Below, one piece after another: positions 1 through 7,205 of a stretch of DNA of 8,384 nt (positions are counted from its first letter, which is position 1; each line of letters begins with the position of its first letter). Position numbers and translations under genes: made by a program. The notes under the pieces are model-generated. The model was given only the letters and a program-made list of their open reading frames with translations. It was not told where the DNA came from and did no database searches. Origin of the DNA: CAZXYF01 sp964644705 (GTDB lineage: Bacteria; Planctomycetota; Brocadiia; SM23-32); assembly GCA_964644705.1 (NCBI GenBank), contig CAZXYF010000136.1, positions 1 through 8,384 on the forward strand, read 5' to 3'.

Positions 1-128
1 CCCGGATGATACAAATATCCCCGCGGATATACTGCGTACGCCGACGCACACATCAGCCCTTCACCGCCGCAAGGCCGGGCATCTGCAGGTTCGTGCTACC
101 GAGACATGCGTTTGTCGGCAGGGGCGAG
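1..128. other. Downstream flank of the cysteine-cluster gene
   Basis: No gene is supported here. The palindrome ATATCC-CCGC-GGATAT (15-30) could form a short hairpin about 100 bases after the stop at 129, but no T-run follows on the minus strand, so a terminator cannot be claimed. Confidence 0.4.
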
Positions 129-560
129 TCAGGTCGTGGATTCCCCGTGCATGATCGCCTCAATCTCGTCTTGCGAATACAGCTTTCCCCGCCCGATCCC
201 CGGACATTTTTCTTTGAGCTTTTCCCATTCTTTTGGCGATGCCATCACGTGTTTCCAGAAGGGGAATCGCCGGCATTGTGATGGCCGCACGTCGTAAATT
301 TTACATCCATCTGGAGAATAGAATACGCAGTCCCCGTTGCTGTATTCAATCAAACTGACACGATCCATAACCTGACGACAGTAGCGCTTTAGAAATTGCT
401 CCTCCGAAACCCCAAGATGGGCCGCCATATCCGGCAGTTCCTCTTTTTTAATCCAGACGAATCCCGGTTCCCCCCGGCAACACCTCCCGCACTGAGTGCA
501 GGAGAAACGGAGACCATCGTCATACCATGGTGTGTTTTGATTATGGGATGGAGTCTTCAC
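129..560 (-). CDS. YkgJ-type cysteine-cluster protein (putative metal or Fe-S binding)
   Basis: The 143-residue protein carries a CxxCxxCC cluster (Cys21, Cys24, Cys27, Cys28), followed by Cys61, Cys78, Cys86, Cys96 and Cys119. The segment with Cys86 and Cys96 reads GCKIYDVRPSQCRRFPFW. This is the signature of the YkgJ/UPF0153 family, annotated as zinc- or iron-chelating, whose biochemical role is largely unknown. There is no signal peptide or membrane segment, so it is probably cytoplasmic. The start is GTG at 560. It is the only usable start, because an in-frame TGA lies two codons upstream, and no clear Shine-Dalgarno precedes it. The gene begins 27 bp after the ftsH stop and is probably the last gene of the bamD-lptE-ftsH operon, perhaps translated by coupling to ftsH. 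The family call is firm; any link to FtsH function is only positional. Confidence 0.88.
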   Translation of the reverse strand: MKTPSHNQNTPWYDDGLRFSCTQCGRCCRGEPGFVWIKKEELPDMAAHLGVSEEQFLKRYCRQVMDRVSLIEYSNGDCVFYSPDGCKIYDVRPSQCRRFPFWKHVMASPKEWEKLKEKCPGIGRGKLYSQDEIEAIMHGESTT

Positions 561-587
561 GGGTCAGTATATCACGGGGAACGGCAA

Positions 588-2609
588 TTACGCGGGGCTG
601 CCGGCCGGGGCGGGCATATCGCCGGCGGCCGGGCCTTCGGTAATCTCATCCCCATTATTTTCTTGAGTATCGGAGGTCGGTTGTTCTTTTTCCTGTTCCC
701 GTTCATCGACGATTTCCTGTACATCTTTTCCGTCGAGAAGGGCTTTTACCTCATCCGCCTGTACAGTTTCGAGTTCAAGCAGGGCATGGGCGAGGCTTTC
801 AACGGCGTCTTTGTTGTCTTGAATCATTTCCTCCGCCTGCGTATGAGCGTCGTGCAGGAATACGCGGATCTCATCATCAATTTGTTGGGCGATCTTCTCG
901 CCGTGTTTACGAGATTGGCTGATCTCGCTGCCGAGGAAAACGTGTTCATCTTCATCCGAATAACAAACTGCGCCCAATCGCTCGCTCATGCCCCACTGGG
1001 TTACCATTTTGCGAGCGAGGTTGGTGGATTTCTCAATATCGTCTTTGGCACCGGAGGAAATATCGTCGCAAAAAATCTCCTCCGCCACTCGACCCGCGAT
1101 GTTCAGGGTGAGGGTGCCCAGGCACTCATTCTTGCGCATGCCGTATTTGTCGTTTTCGGGCAGGATCATCGTCATGCCCAATCCCATTCCGCGCGGGATG
1201 ATGCTGACCTTGTGGAGCGGTTCGACGTCGGGATGCAGTGTGGCCACGATGGCGTGTCCCGCTTCGTGGTAAGCGGTCATTTTGCGGTCCTTATCGGTCA
1301 TAACGCGGCTTTTTTTCTCACGGCCGAAGCGGACTTTATCCCGCGCATCTTCCAGGTCGTGAATGTCCACAGCCTTTTTCCCCCGGGAGGCGGCCAGCAG
1401 GGCAGCTTCGTTGATGAGGGCTTCCAGGTCAGCTCCGCTGAATCCGGGTGTGCCGCGGGCGATGATGCTCAAGTCAGCGTTCGGATCCATTTTGACATCC
1501 TGGGAGTGGATTTCCAGTATAGCCTCCCGACCGTTCAGGTCCGGCATGTTGACCGTGATCTGGCGATCAAATCGGCCGGGGCGCAGCAGGGCGGGATCCA
1601 GCACATCGGGGCGGTTGGTGGCGGCCATGACGATGATGCCCACTTCACGGCTGAATCCATCCATTTCGCTCAGGATAGCGTTGAGCGTCTGTTCTCGTTC
1701 GTCGTGGCCTCCGCCCAGTCCCGTTCCGCGTTTGCGGCCGACGGCATCGATCTCATCCAGAAAAATGATGCAGGGTTGGTTTTCGCGAGCCTGCTCAAAT
1801 AGGTCACGCACCCGCGAAGCACCAACACCGACGAACATCTCCACAAAATCTGAACCACAGAGACTGAAAAACGGCACATCGGCTTCACCGGCCACCGCTT
1901 TCGCCAGCAGGGTTTTGCCGGTTCCGGGACGGCCCACCATCAACATACCCCGCGGGATGCGGCCGCCAATTTCGTGGAATCGTTCGGGGTTTTTAAGGAA
2001 TTGGACGGTTTCTTTCAGGTCGGCTTTTGCCTCCTCCACACCCGCCACATCCTCAAAACTCACGTCGGGTTTGTGCTCGTGGGCCAGGTTGCTCTTACTT
2101 TTGAGGAATGACATCCCCCCCTCACTGGGGTTGGCCATGCGCATCTGGCGGTTGAAAAAGTACACGAGAACCAGCACCAGTAAAAGTAGCGGCGCAACGT
2201 TCATCAGGAGAAAGGGCCAGAGATCGGATCCGGGGTCGGTCTGAAACCCTTCCGGATTATTGACAAAATGCCCTTTCCATTCGTCAATATGCTCGTCAAT
2301 ATAGCCGCGTGAAACGTGCAGCTCAAATTTGCCGTAGGGAGCGGCCCCGGATTTTAATGTCCCCGTCAATTCATCTCCGTCAATGTTGAGATTCTTGACG
2401 TCACCCGCGTTGAGGTGTTTTTCGAAAGTCACCAGGGAAATGTCTTTCTTCGTCGGTTCGGCCGTCTTTTTGAGGAGCATCAGCGAGACCAGCACTCCTG
2501 CAATGACAACCACCCACAGGAATAACTGACGACCCACGGGGTGGCCCCCGGAATTATCCGGTGAGGGAGAATCGTCATTCTGTTCTTCCGGTTTTTCCTC
2601 GTTATCCAT
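588..2609 (-). CDS. ftsH: ATP-dependent zinc metalloprotease FtsH
   Basis: FtsH is a membrane-anchored AAA+ hexamer that extracts and degrades membrane and regulatory proteins. This 673-residue copy is complete. It has an acidic N-terminal tail (1-27), TM1 (about 28-46), an extracytoplasmic domain (50-130) and TM2 (about 131-152). The AAA module follows: Walker A GRPGTGKT at 226-233, the FVGVG pore loop at 259-263, Walker B IIFLDE at 281-286, and second-region-of-homology arginines Arg343 and Arg346. The protease domain has HEAGH at 448-452, and Asp523 or Asp524 probably supplies the third zinc ligand. The C-terminus (630-673) is acidic and low in complexity. The ATG at 2609 has an AGGAG seven bases upstream. 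The first variable Walker A residue is Arg, where most FtsH proteins have Pro (GPPGTGKT); the essential Gly, Lys and Thr remain. The gene lies 83 bp after lptE and 27 bp before the cysteine-cluster gene. Confidence 0.98.
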   Translation of the reverse strand: MDNEEKPEEQNDDSPSPDNSGGHPVGRQLFLWVVVIAGVLVSLMLLKKTAEPTKKDISLVTFEKHLNAGDVKNLNIDGDELTGTLKSGAAPYGKFELHVSRGYIDEHIDEWKGHFVNNPEGFQTDPGSDLWPFLLMNVAPLLLLVLVLVYFFNRQMRMANPSEGGMSFLKSKSNLAHEHKPDVSFEDVAGVEEAKADLKETVQFLKNPERFHEIGGRIPRGMLMVGRPGTGKTLLAKAVAGEADVPFFSLCGSDFVEMFVGVGASRVRDLFEQARENQPCIIFLDEIDAVGRKRGTGLGGGHDEREQTLNAILSEMDGFSREVGIIVMAATNRPDVLDPALLRPGRFDRQITVNMPDLNGREAILEIHSQDVKMDPNADLSIIARGTPGFSGADLEALINEAALLAASRGKKAVDIHDLEDARDKVRFGREKKSRVMTDKDRKMTAYHEAGHAIVATLHPDVEPLHKVSIIPRGMGLGMTMILPENDKYGMRKNECLGTLTLNIAGRVAEEIFCDDISSGAKDDIEKSTNLARKMVTQWGMSERLGAVCYSDEDEHVFLGSEISQSRKHGEKIAQQIDDEIRVFLHDAHTQAEEMIQDNKDAVESLAHALLELETVQADEVKALLDGKDVQEIVDEREQEKEQPTSDTQENNGDEITEGPAAGDMPAPAGSPA

Positions 2610-2616
2610 GAGAATA

Positions 2617-2621
2617 CTCCT
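2617..2621 (-). promoter_or_regulatory. Shine-Dalgarno of ftsH
   Basis: On the minus strand AGGAG lies seven bases before the ATG at 2609. It is the strongest ribosome-binding site in the four-gene envelope operon and fixes the ftsH start. The upstream bamD-like gene has no evident site. Confidence 0.75.
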
Positions 2622-2692
2622 GAATGATTGGAACGTTGATCAGCATTACTTTTGGGGGGCAGATTGGATCTCGACCCTGCCGTGCAATGGTT

Positions 2693-3205
2693 CTACCACG
2701 AGCGTTCCATCTCTTCCACAATCTTTTCAGCGGTGTCCTCAAACACCCGGGGAGCGATGGGTTCTTTGCGGGAAAGTGCGAAAAAACTCTGGTGGCTGAA
2801 TTCGACGGGCGACACCAGGTCCTGACCGGTGAGGTTGTCGGTCCACCTGAATTCCACGGTGACCACAATGCGGCGCATCAATACCTCTTCGTCTTCCGTC
2901 TCGGTCTCGTTACTGGAATCGAATCCCACAATGGCACCGCTTAAAATGCTATCCGCCCGATTCCGGGGCTGGATCTCCAGGGAGGTGCTCTGTCGAATCT
3001 CTTCGGACAATTTGCGGGTCAGTTTCACTTCCAGCTCCCGGTAATCAGTTTCGTTGTCGAAGACCGGGATAGCCACGCTATGGATGTCATCGCGTAGAAG
3101 TCCCTGACTTGAGTAACCGCAGCCAATGATGGTTAGAACAAGGCCAGTCAGGAGGGCAACAAACACATGTCGCAAGGGTTGTTTGAGATTTGGTCGGGTA
3201 GTCAT
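2693..3205 (-). CDS. lptE: LptE-family LPS-assembly lipoprotein
   Basis: LptE is the outer-membrane lipoprotein that plugs the LptD beta-barrel and helps insert lipopolysaccharide into the outer leaflet. The 170-residue protein has a basic N-terminus, a hydrophobic stretch (about 13-27) and a lipobox I26-I27-G28-C29, so Cys29 should be lipidated and retained in the membrane. The mature start CGYSSQG and the following segment with IHSVAIPVFDNETDYRELE are typical of LptE proteins in non-proteobacterial diderms. Strands at about 84-122 fit the small alpha/beta fold. The ATG at 3205 overlaps the TGA of the bamD-like gene in ATGA, indicating translational coupling. No lptD is visible in the window. 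The family is highly divergent, so the call rests on the lipobox, the N-terminal motif, length and context. Confidence 0.82.
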   Translation of the reverse strand: MTTRPNLKQPLRHVFVALLTGLVLTIIGCGYSSQGLLRDDIHSVAIPVFDNETDYRELEVKLTRKLSEEIRQSTSLEIQPRNRADSILSGAIVGFDSSNETETEDEEVLMRRIVVTVEFRWTDNLTGQDLVSPVEFSHQSFFALSRKEPIAPRVFEDTAEKIVEEMERSW

Positions 3206-4206
3206 TGATCTTCGCCTTCTTTTTCATTACTGGTGGTGACGACGCCGGGTAGAGACATTGGTGTGACTCGTCCTCGGGGCGGTTGATCGGTTTTCACCAC
3301 CTCCGATATCTCTTGCTCGGCCCATTCACCGGTTTTGGTCTCCGGTAGGGCATCACGCATGTATTCCAGATAGGGGAGTGCGGCCGAGGGTCGTTGGGCG
3401 GGTCCCATGTAGTATTCCGCTATGCGGGCGTATTTCTCCGCGCGAAGATTCTGTGCTTCTTTGAGCTTTTTGCGCGCCTTCGCGGCCAGTCGATGATCCG
3501 GAAAATTCGCAAGAAAATCTTCAAAACGGCGGATCGCCTGAACCAGCTGATCGGTGCCCCGGCCGATCCATCGGGCCATTTCAAGATGGCACACGCCGAT
3601 TCTATACCACGCGTAGGGCACCCGGGTGCTGCCGGGATAGTAGTCCACCAACGCAAGATACTGATCCGACGCATACATGTAACGACCCCGCTCAAACAGC
3701 GCGTCTGCTTTGGCTTTTTGAACTTGCGCTCCCATGTTTGCATTCGGTGCGATGTCCACCAGTTTGTCGTAGAGTGACAGGGCTTCCTCAAGATCATGCC
3801 GGGCAATTTTGTTGGCGGCCTTCCGCTGAAGCTGGAACACTTGTTTGCGTCGATCGTTCTCGGGATATTCAGTCTGAAGCTGATCCCATGCCGCAAAAGC
3901 AGATTCGTAGTAACCACTATTGAAACGTGCCAGACCGAGCAGAAATCGCGCGTGTGGGTTCCATTTTGCCTTCGGATGTTCCTCAATCAGCGCCTCCAGC
4001 TGTTTGGCCGCGCTTCTCGGCTCCCCGGCGCTTAAAAGAGCAGCAGCGTGCTTAAATTGTGCCTCGGGTTTGTTTTCCGGACGCTCATCCAGATTGACGT
4101 CGCCGGTGGCGGGCGTCCACGCTTCAGTGGCGGATAATGTATGGCAGGTGAGAACCAGCGTCAGTAGGGCAATTATTGTCGTCAGGATTCGTTTATGGAG
4201 TTTCAT
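3202..4206 (-). CDS. bamD: BamD-like outer-membrane assembly TPR protein
   Basis: BamD is the periplasm-facing TPR lipoprotein that works with BamA to fold outer-membrane beta-barrel proteins. The 334-residue product starts with a signal peptide (basic 1-6, hydrophobic 8-20). TPR-like helix pairs follow at about 48-80, 86-116, 122-152, 165-190 and 198-235. The stretch 217-268 fits the BamD C-terminal repeat: aromatic residues in RRFEDFLANFPDHRLAAKA, then a helix ending IAEYYM. An oddity is the lipobox. Cys21 is preceded by V-L-T instead of a small residue at -1, so the protein may be cleaved by signal peptidase I near TLSATEA and be soluble. The ATG at 4206 is the only start, because an in-frame TGA lies two codons upstream. 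A generic YbgF/CpoB-like TPR protein is the alternative, but the lptE neighbour favours BamD. Confidence 0.75.
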   Translation of the reverse strand: MKLHKRILTTIIALLTLVLTCHTLSATEAWTPATGDVNLDERPENKPEAQFKHAAALLSAGEPRSAAKQLEALIEEHPKAKWNPHARFLLGLARFNSGYYESAFAAWDQLQTEYPENDRRKQVFQLQRKAANKIARHDLEEALSLYDKLVDIAPNANMGAQVQKAKADALFERGRYMYASDQYLALVDYYPGSTRVPYAWYRIGVCHLEMARWIGRGTDQLVQAIRRFEDFLANFPDHRLAAKARKKLKEAQNLRAEKYARIAEYYMGPAQRPSAALPYLEYMRDALPETKTGEWAEQEISEVVKTDQPPRGRVTPMSLPGVVTTSNEKEGEDQ

Positions 4207-4311
4207 GATTCACAATTTTGGAAATGGGCAGAGAGTATGCGCGACACTGTATTTATTTTAGCAGAACGATGCCACACATGCATAGCTAAAGTCGTTCTCA
4301 TGCGAGTTTGT
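4207..4311. other. 105-bp intergenic leader before the envelope operon
   Basis: This gap separates the stop of the anti-sigma gene from the start of the bamD-like gene. It is AT-richer than its surroundings and should hold the operon promoter. A possible minus-strand -10 box is TAAAAT (about 4260-4255), but no convincing -35 accompanies it. I see no T-run terminator for the upstream gene and no Shine-Dalgarno before 4206. The interleaved inverted repeats at 4257-4298 are listed separately. Confidence 0.5.
4257..4298. repeat. Two interleaved inverted repeats
   Basis: On the plus strand TTTAGC (4257-4262) is complementary to GCTAAA (4285-4290), and AGAACGA (4263-4269) is complementary to TCGTTCT (4292-4298). 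The pairs cross, so only one of the two hairpins (6 or 7 bp, each with a 22-base loop) can form at a time. The connecting bases (0 or 1) are too short for an ordinary H-type pseudoknot. It could be a regulatory switch, overlapping operators for a dimeric protein, or chance. Confidence 0.45.
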
Positions 4312-6621
4312 TCATTCCGCCGGCCGGTTTTCTGTTCCGGATGGCAGTACTGGACCGGTGACGTTCGCCGGTATGGCGGACCGGAACCGGGTGGTGACTT
4401 CTTCTTCCCGGCGATGAATTGAGAGAGAGCCGGACAATCCACGCGAATCCTTCTGCGGGGAGATCTGGAAGACGATGGGGGAGTTGGATGAGCTGCCCGG
4501 AGGGGTGATCAATGTGCCAGTTGCGTTTCCCTCAACTACGAGTGACATTTCGGTATATCCGGGCCAGGGGAGATTTTTGAGCAAAAAAACCGCGGCCTCT
4601 TCGGCAGATAAAGTCCGGGGGACGTGCATTGTTGCTCCCTCCAGGGAGGCGGACAACTTCCGGTAGGATGCGGGCATCGTGTTATCACCCAAGTTGACGA
4701 CATAGGGGCGGGGATGCGCCTGTTCGTCCGGGGGGGGGATGGTGGTGCGGGCCGATTGCGGCGCGTTGCGGCACAGCACAAAAGCAACCGATGGCTGCCG
4801 GGCGGGAAACTGTGCACACCAGCGGAGCAGGGGAACCGTTCCGGATGATCCTTCGCTGGCGCTGAGATCCCACAGGCTCCCCATCATCCGTTCCCGGGCA
4901 ATGCTTTGCAGGCCCGCCGGGCCTGCCGGCAACATTTTCATCTCACCATCATACGCTGTGACGAACAACCTGGCCCGATGGCTGAGACGAGCCGTGAGCC
5001 TATCAGCTAAATCATACGCGTCGATACCGAAATAGTCGGGCCTGTCGGGAGCCGCCGCATCAAAAGCCATGAGGTAGTGGCCGATGCGTTTGATATCCTT
5101 ATCGGGTTCGAAAGGGGGTTGCCACGCACCAATACCAATCGGTTCTGTCGAGCCTTTTTGTTGAAACCACACAATCCGGGGAGAATTCTGATGTCGAACC
5201 CTGGCCCGGAAAACCAGCGGCCGGGCAGAATGACCTGCCGTGAGTTTCGCACGGCCTCTAAGCTCGCGGGCAGACGCATCGAGGGGGAAATCAATGGTGG
5301 TCGCCTCCAGTGAGTTGTAGATATCGGAATCTGCCTGAAGGGTGACGGTGATATGGTCAAGGTCGTCGGCGGCCACTGCCGAAGGCATGACTCCGAACAT
5401 CAGTGTCTCGTGCACTGGAATCATCGAGCTCACGATTGTTTGACTGATCGTGACGGATTGACCGGGCTCAATGGGCTTTTCCGGGGACACCGGACCAATT
5501 ACCGGGAAGGCCCAGAGAAGGTTTTCGAGCGATATTTCCCCCTGCCGGGTATCTTTACTTTCGTTGGTGATTTGTGCGGTTATCCGTGCCGTGACAAGTG
5601 CCCCCCGGGGCTGAAGACCAATCCGGAGTTGCTCAATGCGAAGCCCCGATGGAAGGGCGTCGGTGCTGGTCGGACGGGGGGAAAAAAGGCTCTTCGTCGG
5701 CGGCACAGATGCCTCGCTATTTTCGGAGATGCGATACCGCCAGAGCGCGATTCGGCGCGGGGCAACGCGTCGGGTCGCATCCAGCAGCCTCCCCTCCATC
5801 ACCACGCCTTTTTCTCCCTCACGTAAGGTAGTCTTGCTATCCTGGCCGTGCAGGGTCACTGACCCGGATAAACAGCTGATGATCAACCGGGCGGGCGTGG
5901 CCCGTGCTTGAAACGTGCCGTTGAGGCTGGTTGCTCTGGCTTTGACGGTGGGGCTGGATTGGAGTTTTAGGGGAGCAGCACCATCCTGGGGGTTATATTT
6001 GAGGAGAGTACTGCCTCGTGCCAGTCGAACTGATCGCGATGTGGGCCAGGAAATTGTTGTGTTGCAGTTGACCCAGCACCGGAGGTTCTCGGTGGGGGTG
6101 TTAACCCGCAGATAACCGTCGGAGCCGGTCTGGAAAATGCTGTCTGCGGAAATGCCCGGGCGATCCGGCGCGTCCGTCCATTCGGCCTGTCCCGGGAAGC
6201 CAACTTTCACCGTGCCCGAACGCGACACGATAGTGGCGGTTTGCTGTGGTGGTTCATGATATTTTGTGGATAAATAGACGGATCCAAGTGCGACAATGAG
6301 CAGGCCAATCAAACAGGCAACGAAAATAGTCGAGCGAGTCCAGAATCCGGTCACCGGTTCGGGATTGGCGGGCGGCCCATCCGGAGCCTCAGCGTCAAAA
6401 TCCGTCCGCTCCAGAAGATTGTCGCAGGCTGTGACCACATCATCGGGGAGTTCTTCGGTGGGGAGCTTATTGAGGGAGTCATGGACCTGTTCGTAGCGCT
6501 GAAAACGGTCCGTGCAGTGGGGGCATTCGTGCAGATGAGCCCTGAGTTCTTTTTCCTCCACCTCGGAGATATCCCCGCAGATTGAACGGATTATGGCGAT
6601 TCTGGCTTCTTTACAGTTCAC
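4312..6621 (-). CDS. Membrane anti-sigma-like protein with FecR-, VIT- and degenerate vWA-like domains
   Basis: This 769-residue protein is probably the anti-sigma partner of the sigma factor next to it. Residues 1-45 contain Cys3 and the zinc anti-sigma motif HxxxCxxC (His29, Cys33, Cys36). One membrane helix lies at about 98-118. Outside the membrane, 128-280 reads as a FecR-type beta domain (TATIVSRSGTVKV, IFQTGSDGYLRV, ISCLSGSVTLHG). Residues about 328-440 resemble a VIT domain. Residues about 513-670 follow the vWA order of strands (YLMAFD, RLFVTAYDGEM, SSGTVPLLRW, SVAFVLCRNA, YVVNLG). The MIDAS motif DxSxS is reduced to DAAAP at Asp521, so metal binding is probably lost. The GTG start at 6621 is chosen because GGGGAG lies five bases upstream and GTGA overlaps the sigma stop; starting further upstream adds 30 residues without family character. 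The zinc finger, helix and FecR parts are good calls; VIT and vWA are fold-level inference. Confidence 0.8.
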   Translation of the reverse strand: MNCKEARIAIIRSICGDISEVEEKELRAHLHECPHCTDRFQRYEQVHDSLNKLPTEELPDDVVTACDNLLERTDFDAEAPDGPPANPEPVTGFWTRSTIFVACLIGLLIVALGSVYLSTKYHEPPQQTATIVSRSGTVKVGFPGQAEWTDAPDRPGISADSIFQTGSDGYLRVNTPTENLRCWVNCNTTISWPTSRSVRLARGSTLLKYNPQDGAAPLKLQSSPTVKARATSLNGTFQARATPARLIISCLSGSVTLHGQDSKTTLREGEKGVVMEGRLLDATRRVAPRRIALWRYRISENSEASVPPTKSLFSPRPTSTDALPSGLRIEQLRIGLQPRGALVTARITAQITNESKDTRQGEISLENLLWAFPVIGPVSPEKPIEPGQSVTISQTIVSSMIPVHETLMFGVMPSAVAADDLDHITVTLQADSDIYNSLEATTIDFPLDASARELRGRAKLTAGHSARPLVFRARVRHQNSPRIVWFQQKGSTEPIGIGAWQPPFEPDKDIKRIGHYLMAFDAAAPDRPDYFGIDAYDLADRLTARLSHRARLFVTAYDGEMKMLPAGPAGLQSIARERMMGSLWDLSASEGSSGTVPLLRWCAQFPARQPSVAFVLCRNAPQSARTTIPPPDEQAHPRPYVVNLGDNTMPASYRKLSASLEGATMHVPRTLSAEEAAVFLLKNLPWPGYTEMSLVVEGNATGTLITPPGSSSNSPIVFQISPQKDSRGLSGSLSIHRREEEVTTRFRSAIPANVTGPVLPSGTENRPAE

Positions 6622-7175
6622 ATCTGCTCCCCGATAAACGAATTCGAACCGGCCAGACGCCGGAATCCGAGTTCCACTTTTGCAGCGGTTTTGTCGGGGC
6701 GAAAACGGCATGCGCGAGCGGCCTCTTCAATCCCCAGACCGAACACTGCCACCAGCAAAAAAGGCTGTCGGATATCGCGTTGCATGTCGTTCAGGTCCCG
6801 CCGGGCTCTCTCGAGTTGGGATGTGGGTTGTCCGTCGTTCAATTCCCTGATGAAACCAATAAAACCCTGTTCATCCGGCACATGGGCCGGCAGGGCCTGC
6901 TGGGTGGTCACGGCAAAAATCCATTCCTTAATTGAGTCGAATCCCTCCGGACGCTCGCGGTAGGCGGCCATATAACAGAAAATCTGTCCCAGCATCTGGG
7001 CGGCATCGCGAGTGTCGATCCCGCTGAGCAGGAGATACCGAAAGATGGAATCGCGGTAGCGGGATCGGAGTTCGATGAATGCCTCCTCCGATCCGTCGAT
7101 ATAATCGCTCCATAGCTCCTCGTCGGATCGCTCTGTTACCTGGTTTGTTTCTACGGTTGTCTGTTCCGAGTTCAT
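6618..7175 (-). CDS. Divergent ECF-type RNA polymerase sigma factor
   Basis: The 185-residue protein has the layout of a group 4 (ECF) sigma factor. Sigma2 spans about 18-92, with the typical opening DEELWSDYIDGSEEAFIELRSRYRDSIFRYLL in pieces at 18-49. Sigma4 spans about 121-174, where GLGIEEAARACRFRPDKTAAKV takes the place of the DNA-reading helix-turn-helix. Both parts are worn. The usual region 2.2 sequence AEDLxQExF, which contacts the polymerase clamp, here reads AAQMLGQIF (58-66) and lacks its acidic residues. The ATG at 7175 has no strong Shine-Dalgarno. The gene starts 30 bp after the DUF1232-like gene and overlaps the anti-sigma gene by 4 bp. It is most likely a real but atypical sigma factor; a sigma-like regulator that no longer drives transcription is the alternative. 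Confidence 0.78.
   Translation of the reverse strand: MNSEQTTVETNQVTERSDEELWSDYIDGSEEAFIELRSRYRDSIFRYLLLSGIDTRDAAQMLGQIFCYMAAYRERPEGFDSIKEWIFAVTTQQALPAHVPDEQGFIGFIRELNDGQPTSQLERARRDLNDMQRDIRQPFLLVAVFGLGIEEAARACRFRPDKTAAKVELGFRRLAGSNSFIGEQM
6627..6632 (-). promoter_or_regulatory. Shine-Dalgarno of the anti-sigma gene, inside the sigma gene
   Basis: GGGGAG on the minus strand lies five bases before the GTG at 6621, within the last codons of the sigma gene. It decides the GTG start against the longer reading frame that begins at 6711, and it fits coupled translation of the sigma and anti-sigma genes. Confidence 0.75.
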
Positions 7176-7205
7176 AGTGAGGTGGACCTGGGGGAGACGG
7201 TGTGG

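Noticed and set aside
396..1802. 468-codon open frame on the plus strand opposite ftsH
   Set aside because: It mirrors the strongly conserved ftsH coding strand, shows no domain of its own, and crosses the boundary into the cysteine-cluster gene. Long antisense frames are common in GC-rich genes.
1363..2244. 293-codon open frame on the plus strand
   Set aside because: It is another antisense shadow of the FtsH AAA domain, rich in Arg, Ser and Pro as expected for a shadow frame.
2658..2681. GGCAG/CTGCC hairpin between lptE and ftsH as a terminator
   Set aside because: The stem is short with a bulge and has no T-run on the minus strand; ftsH most likely stays in the same transcript.
4257..4298. 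H-type pseudoknot formed by the crossing repeats
   Set aside because: The loops that would have to span the stems are 0 or 1 base long, too short for both stems to form at the same time; alternative hairpins are the better reading.
6622..6711. Thirty-residue upstream extension of the anti-sigma protein
   Set aside because: The extension lies wholly inside the sigma gene and lacks family character, while the GTG at 6621 has a good Shine-Dalgarno and the zinc-finger cysteine starts at residue 3.
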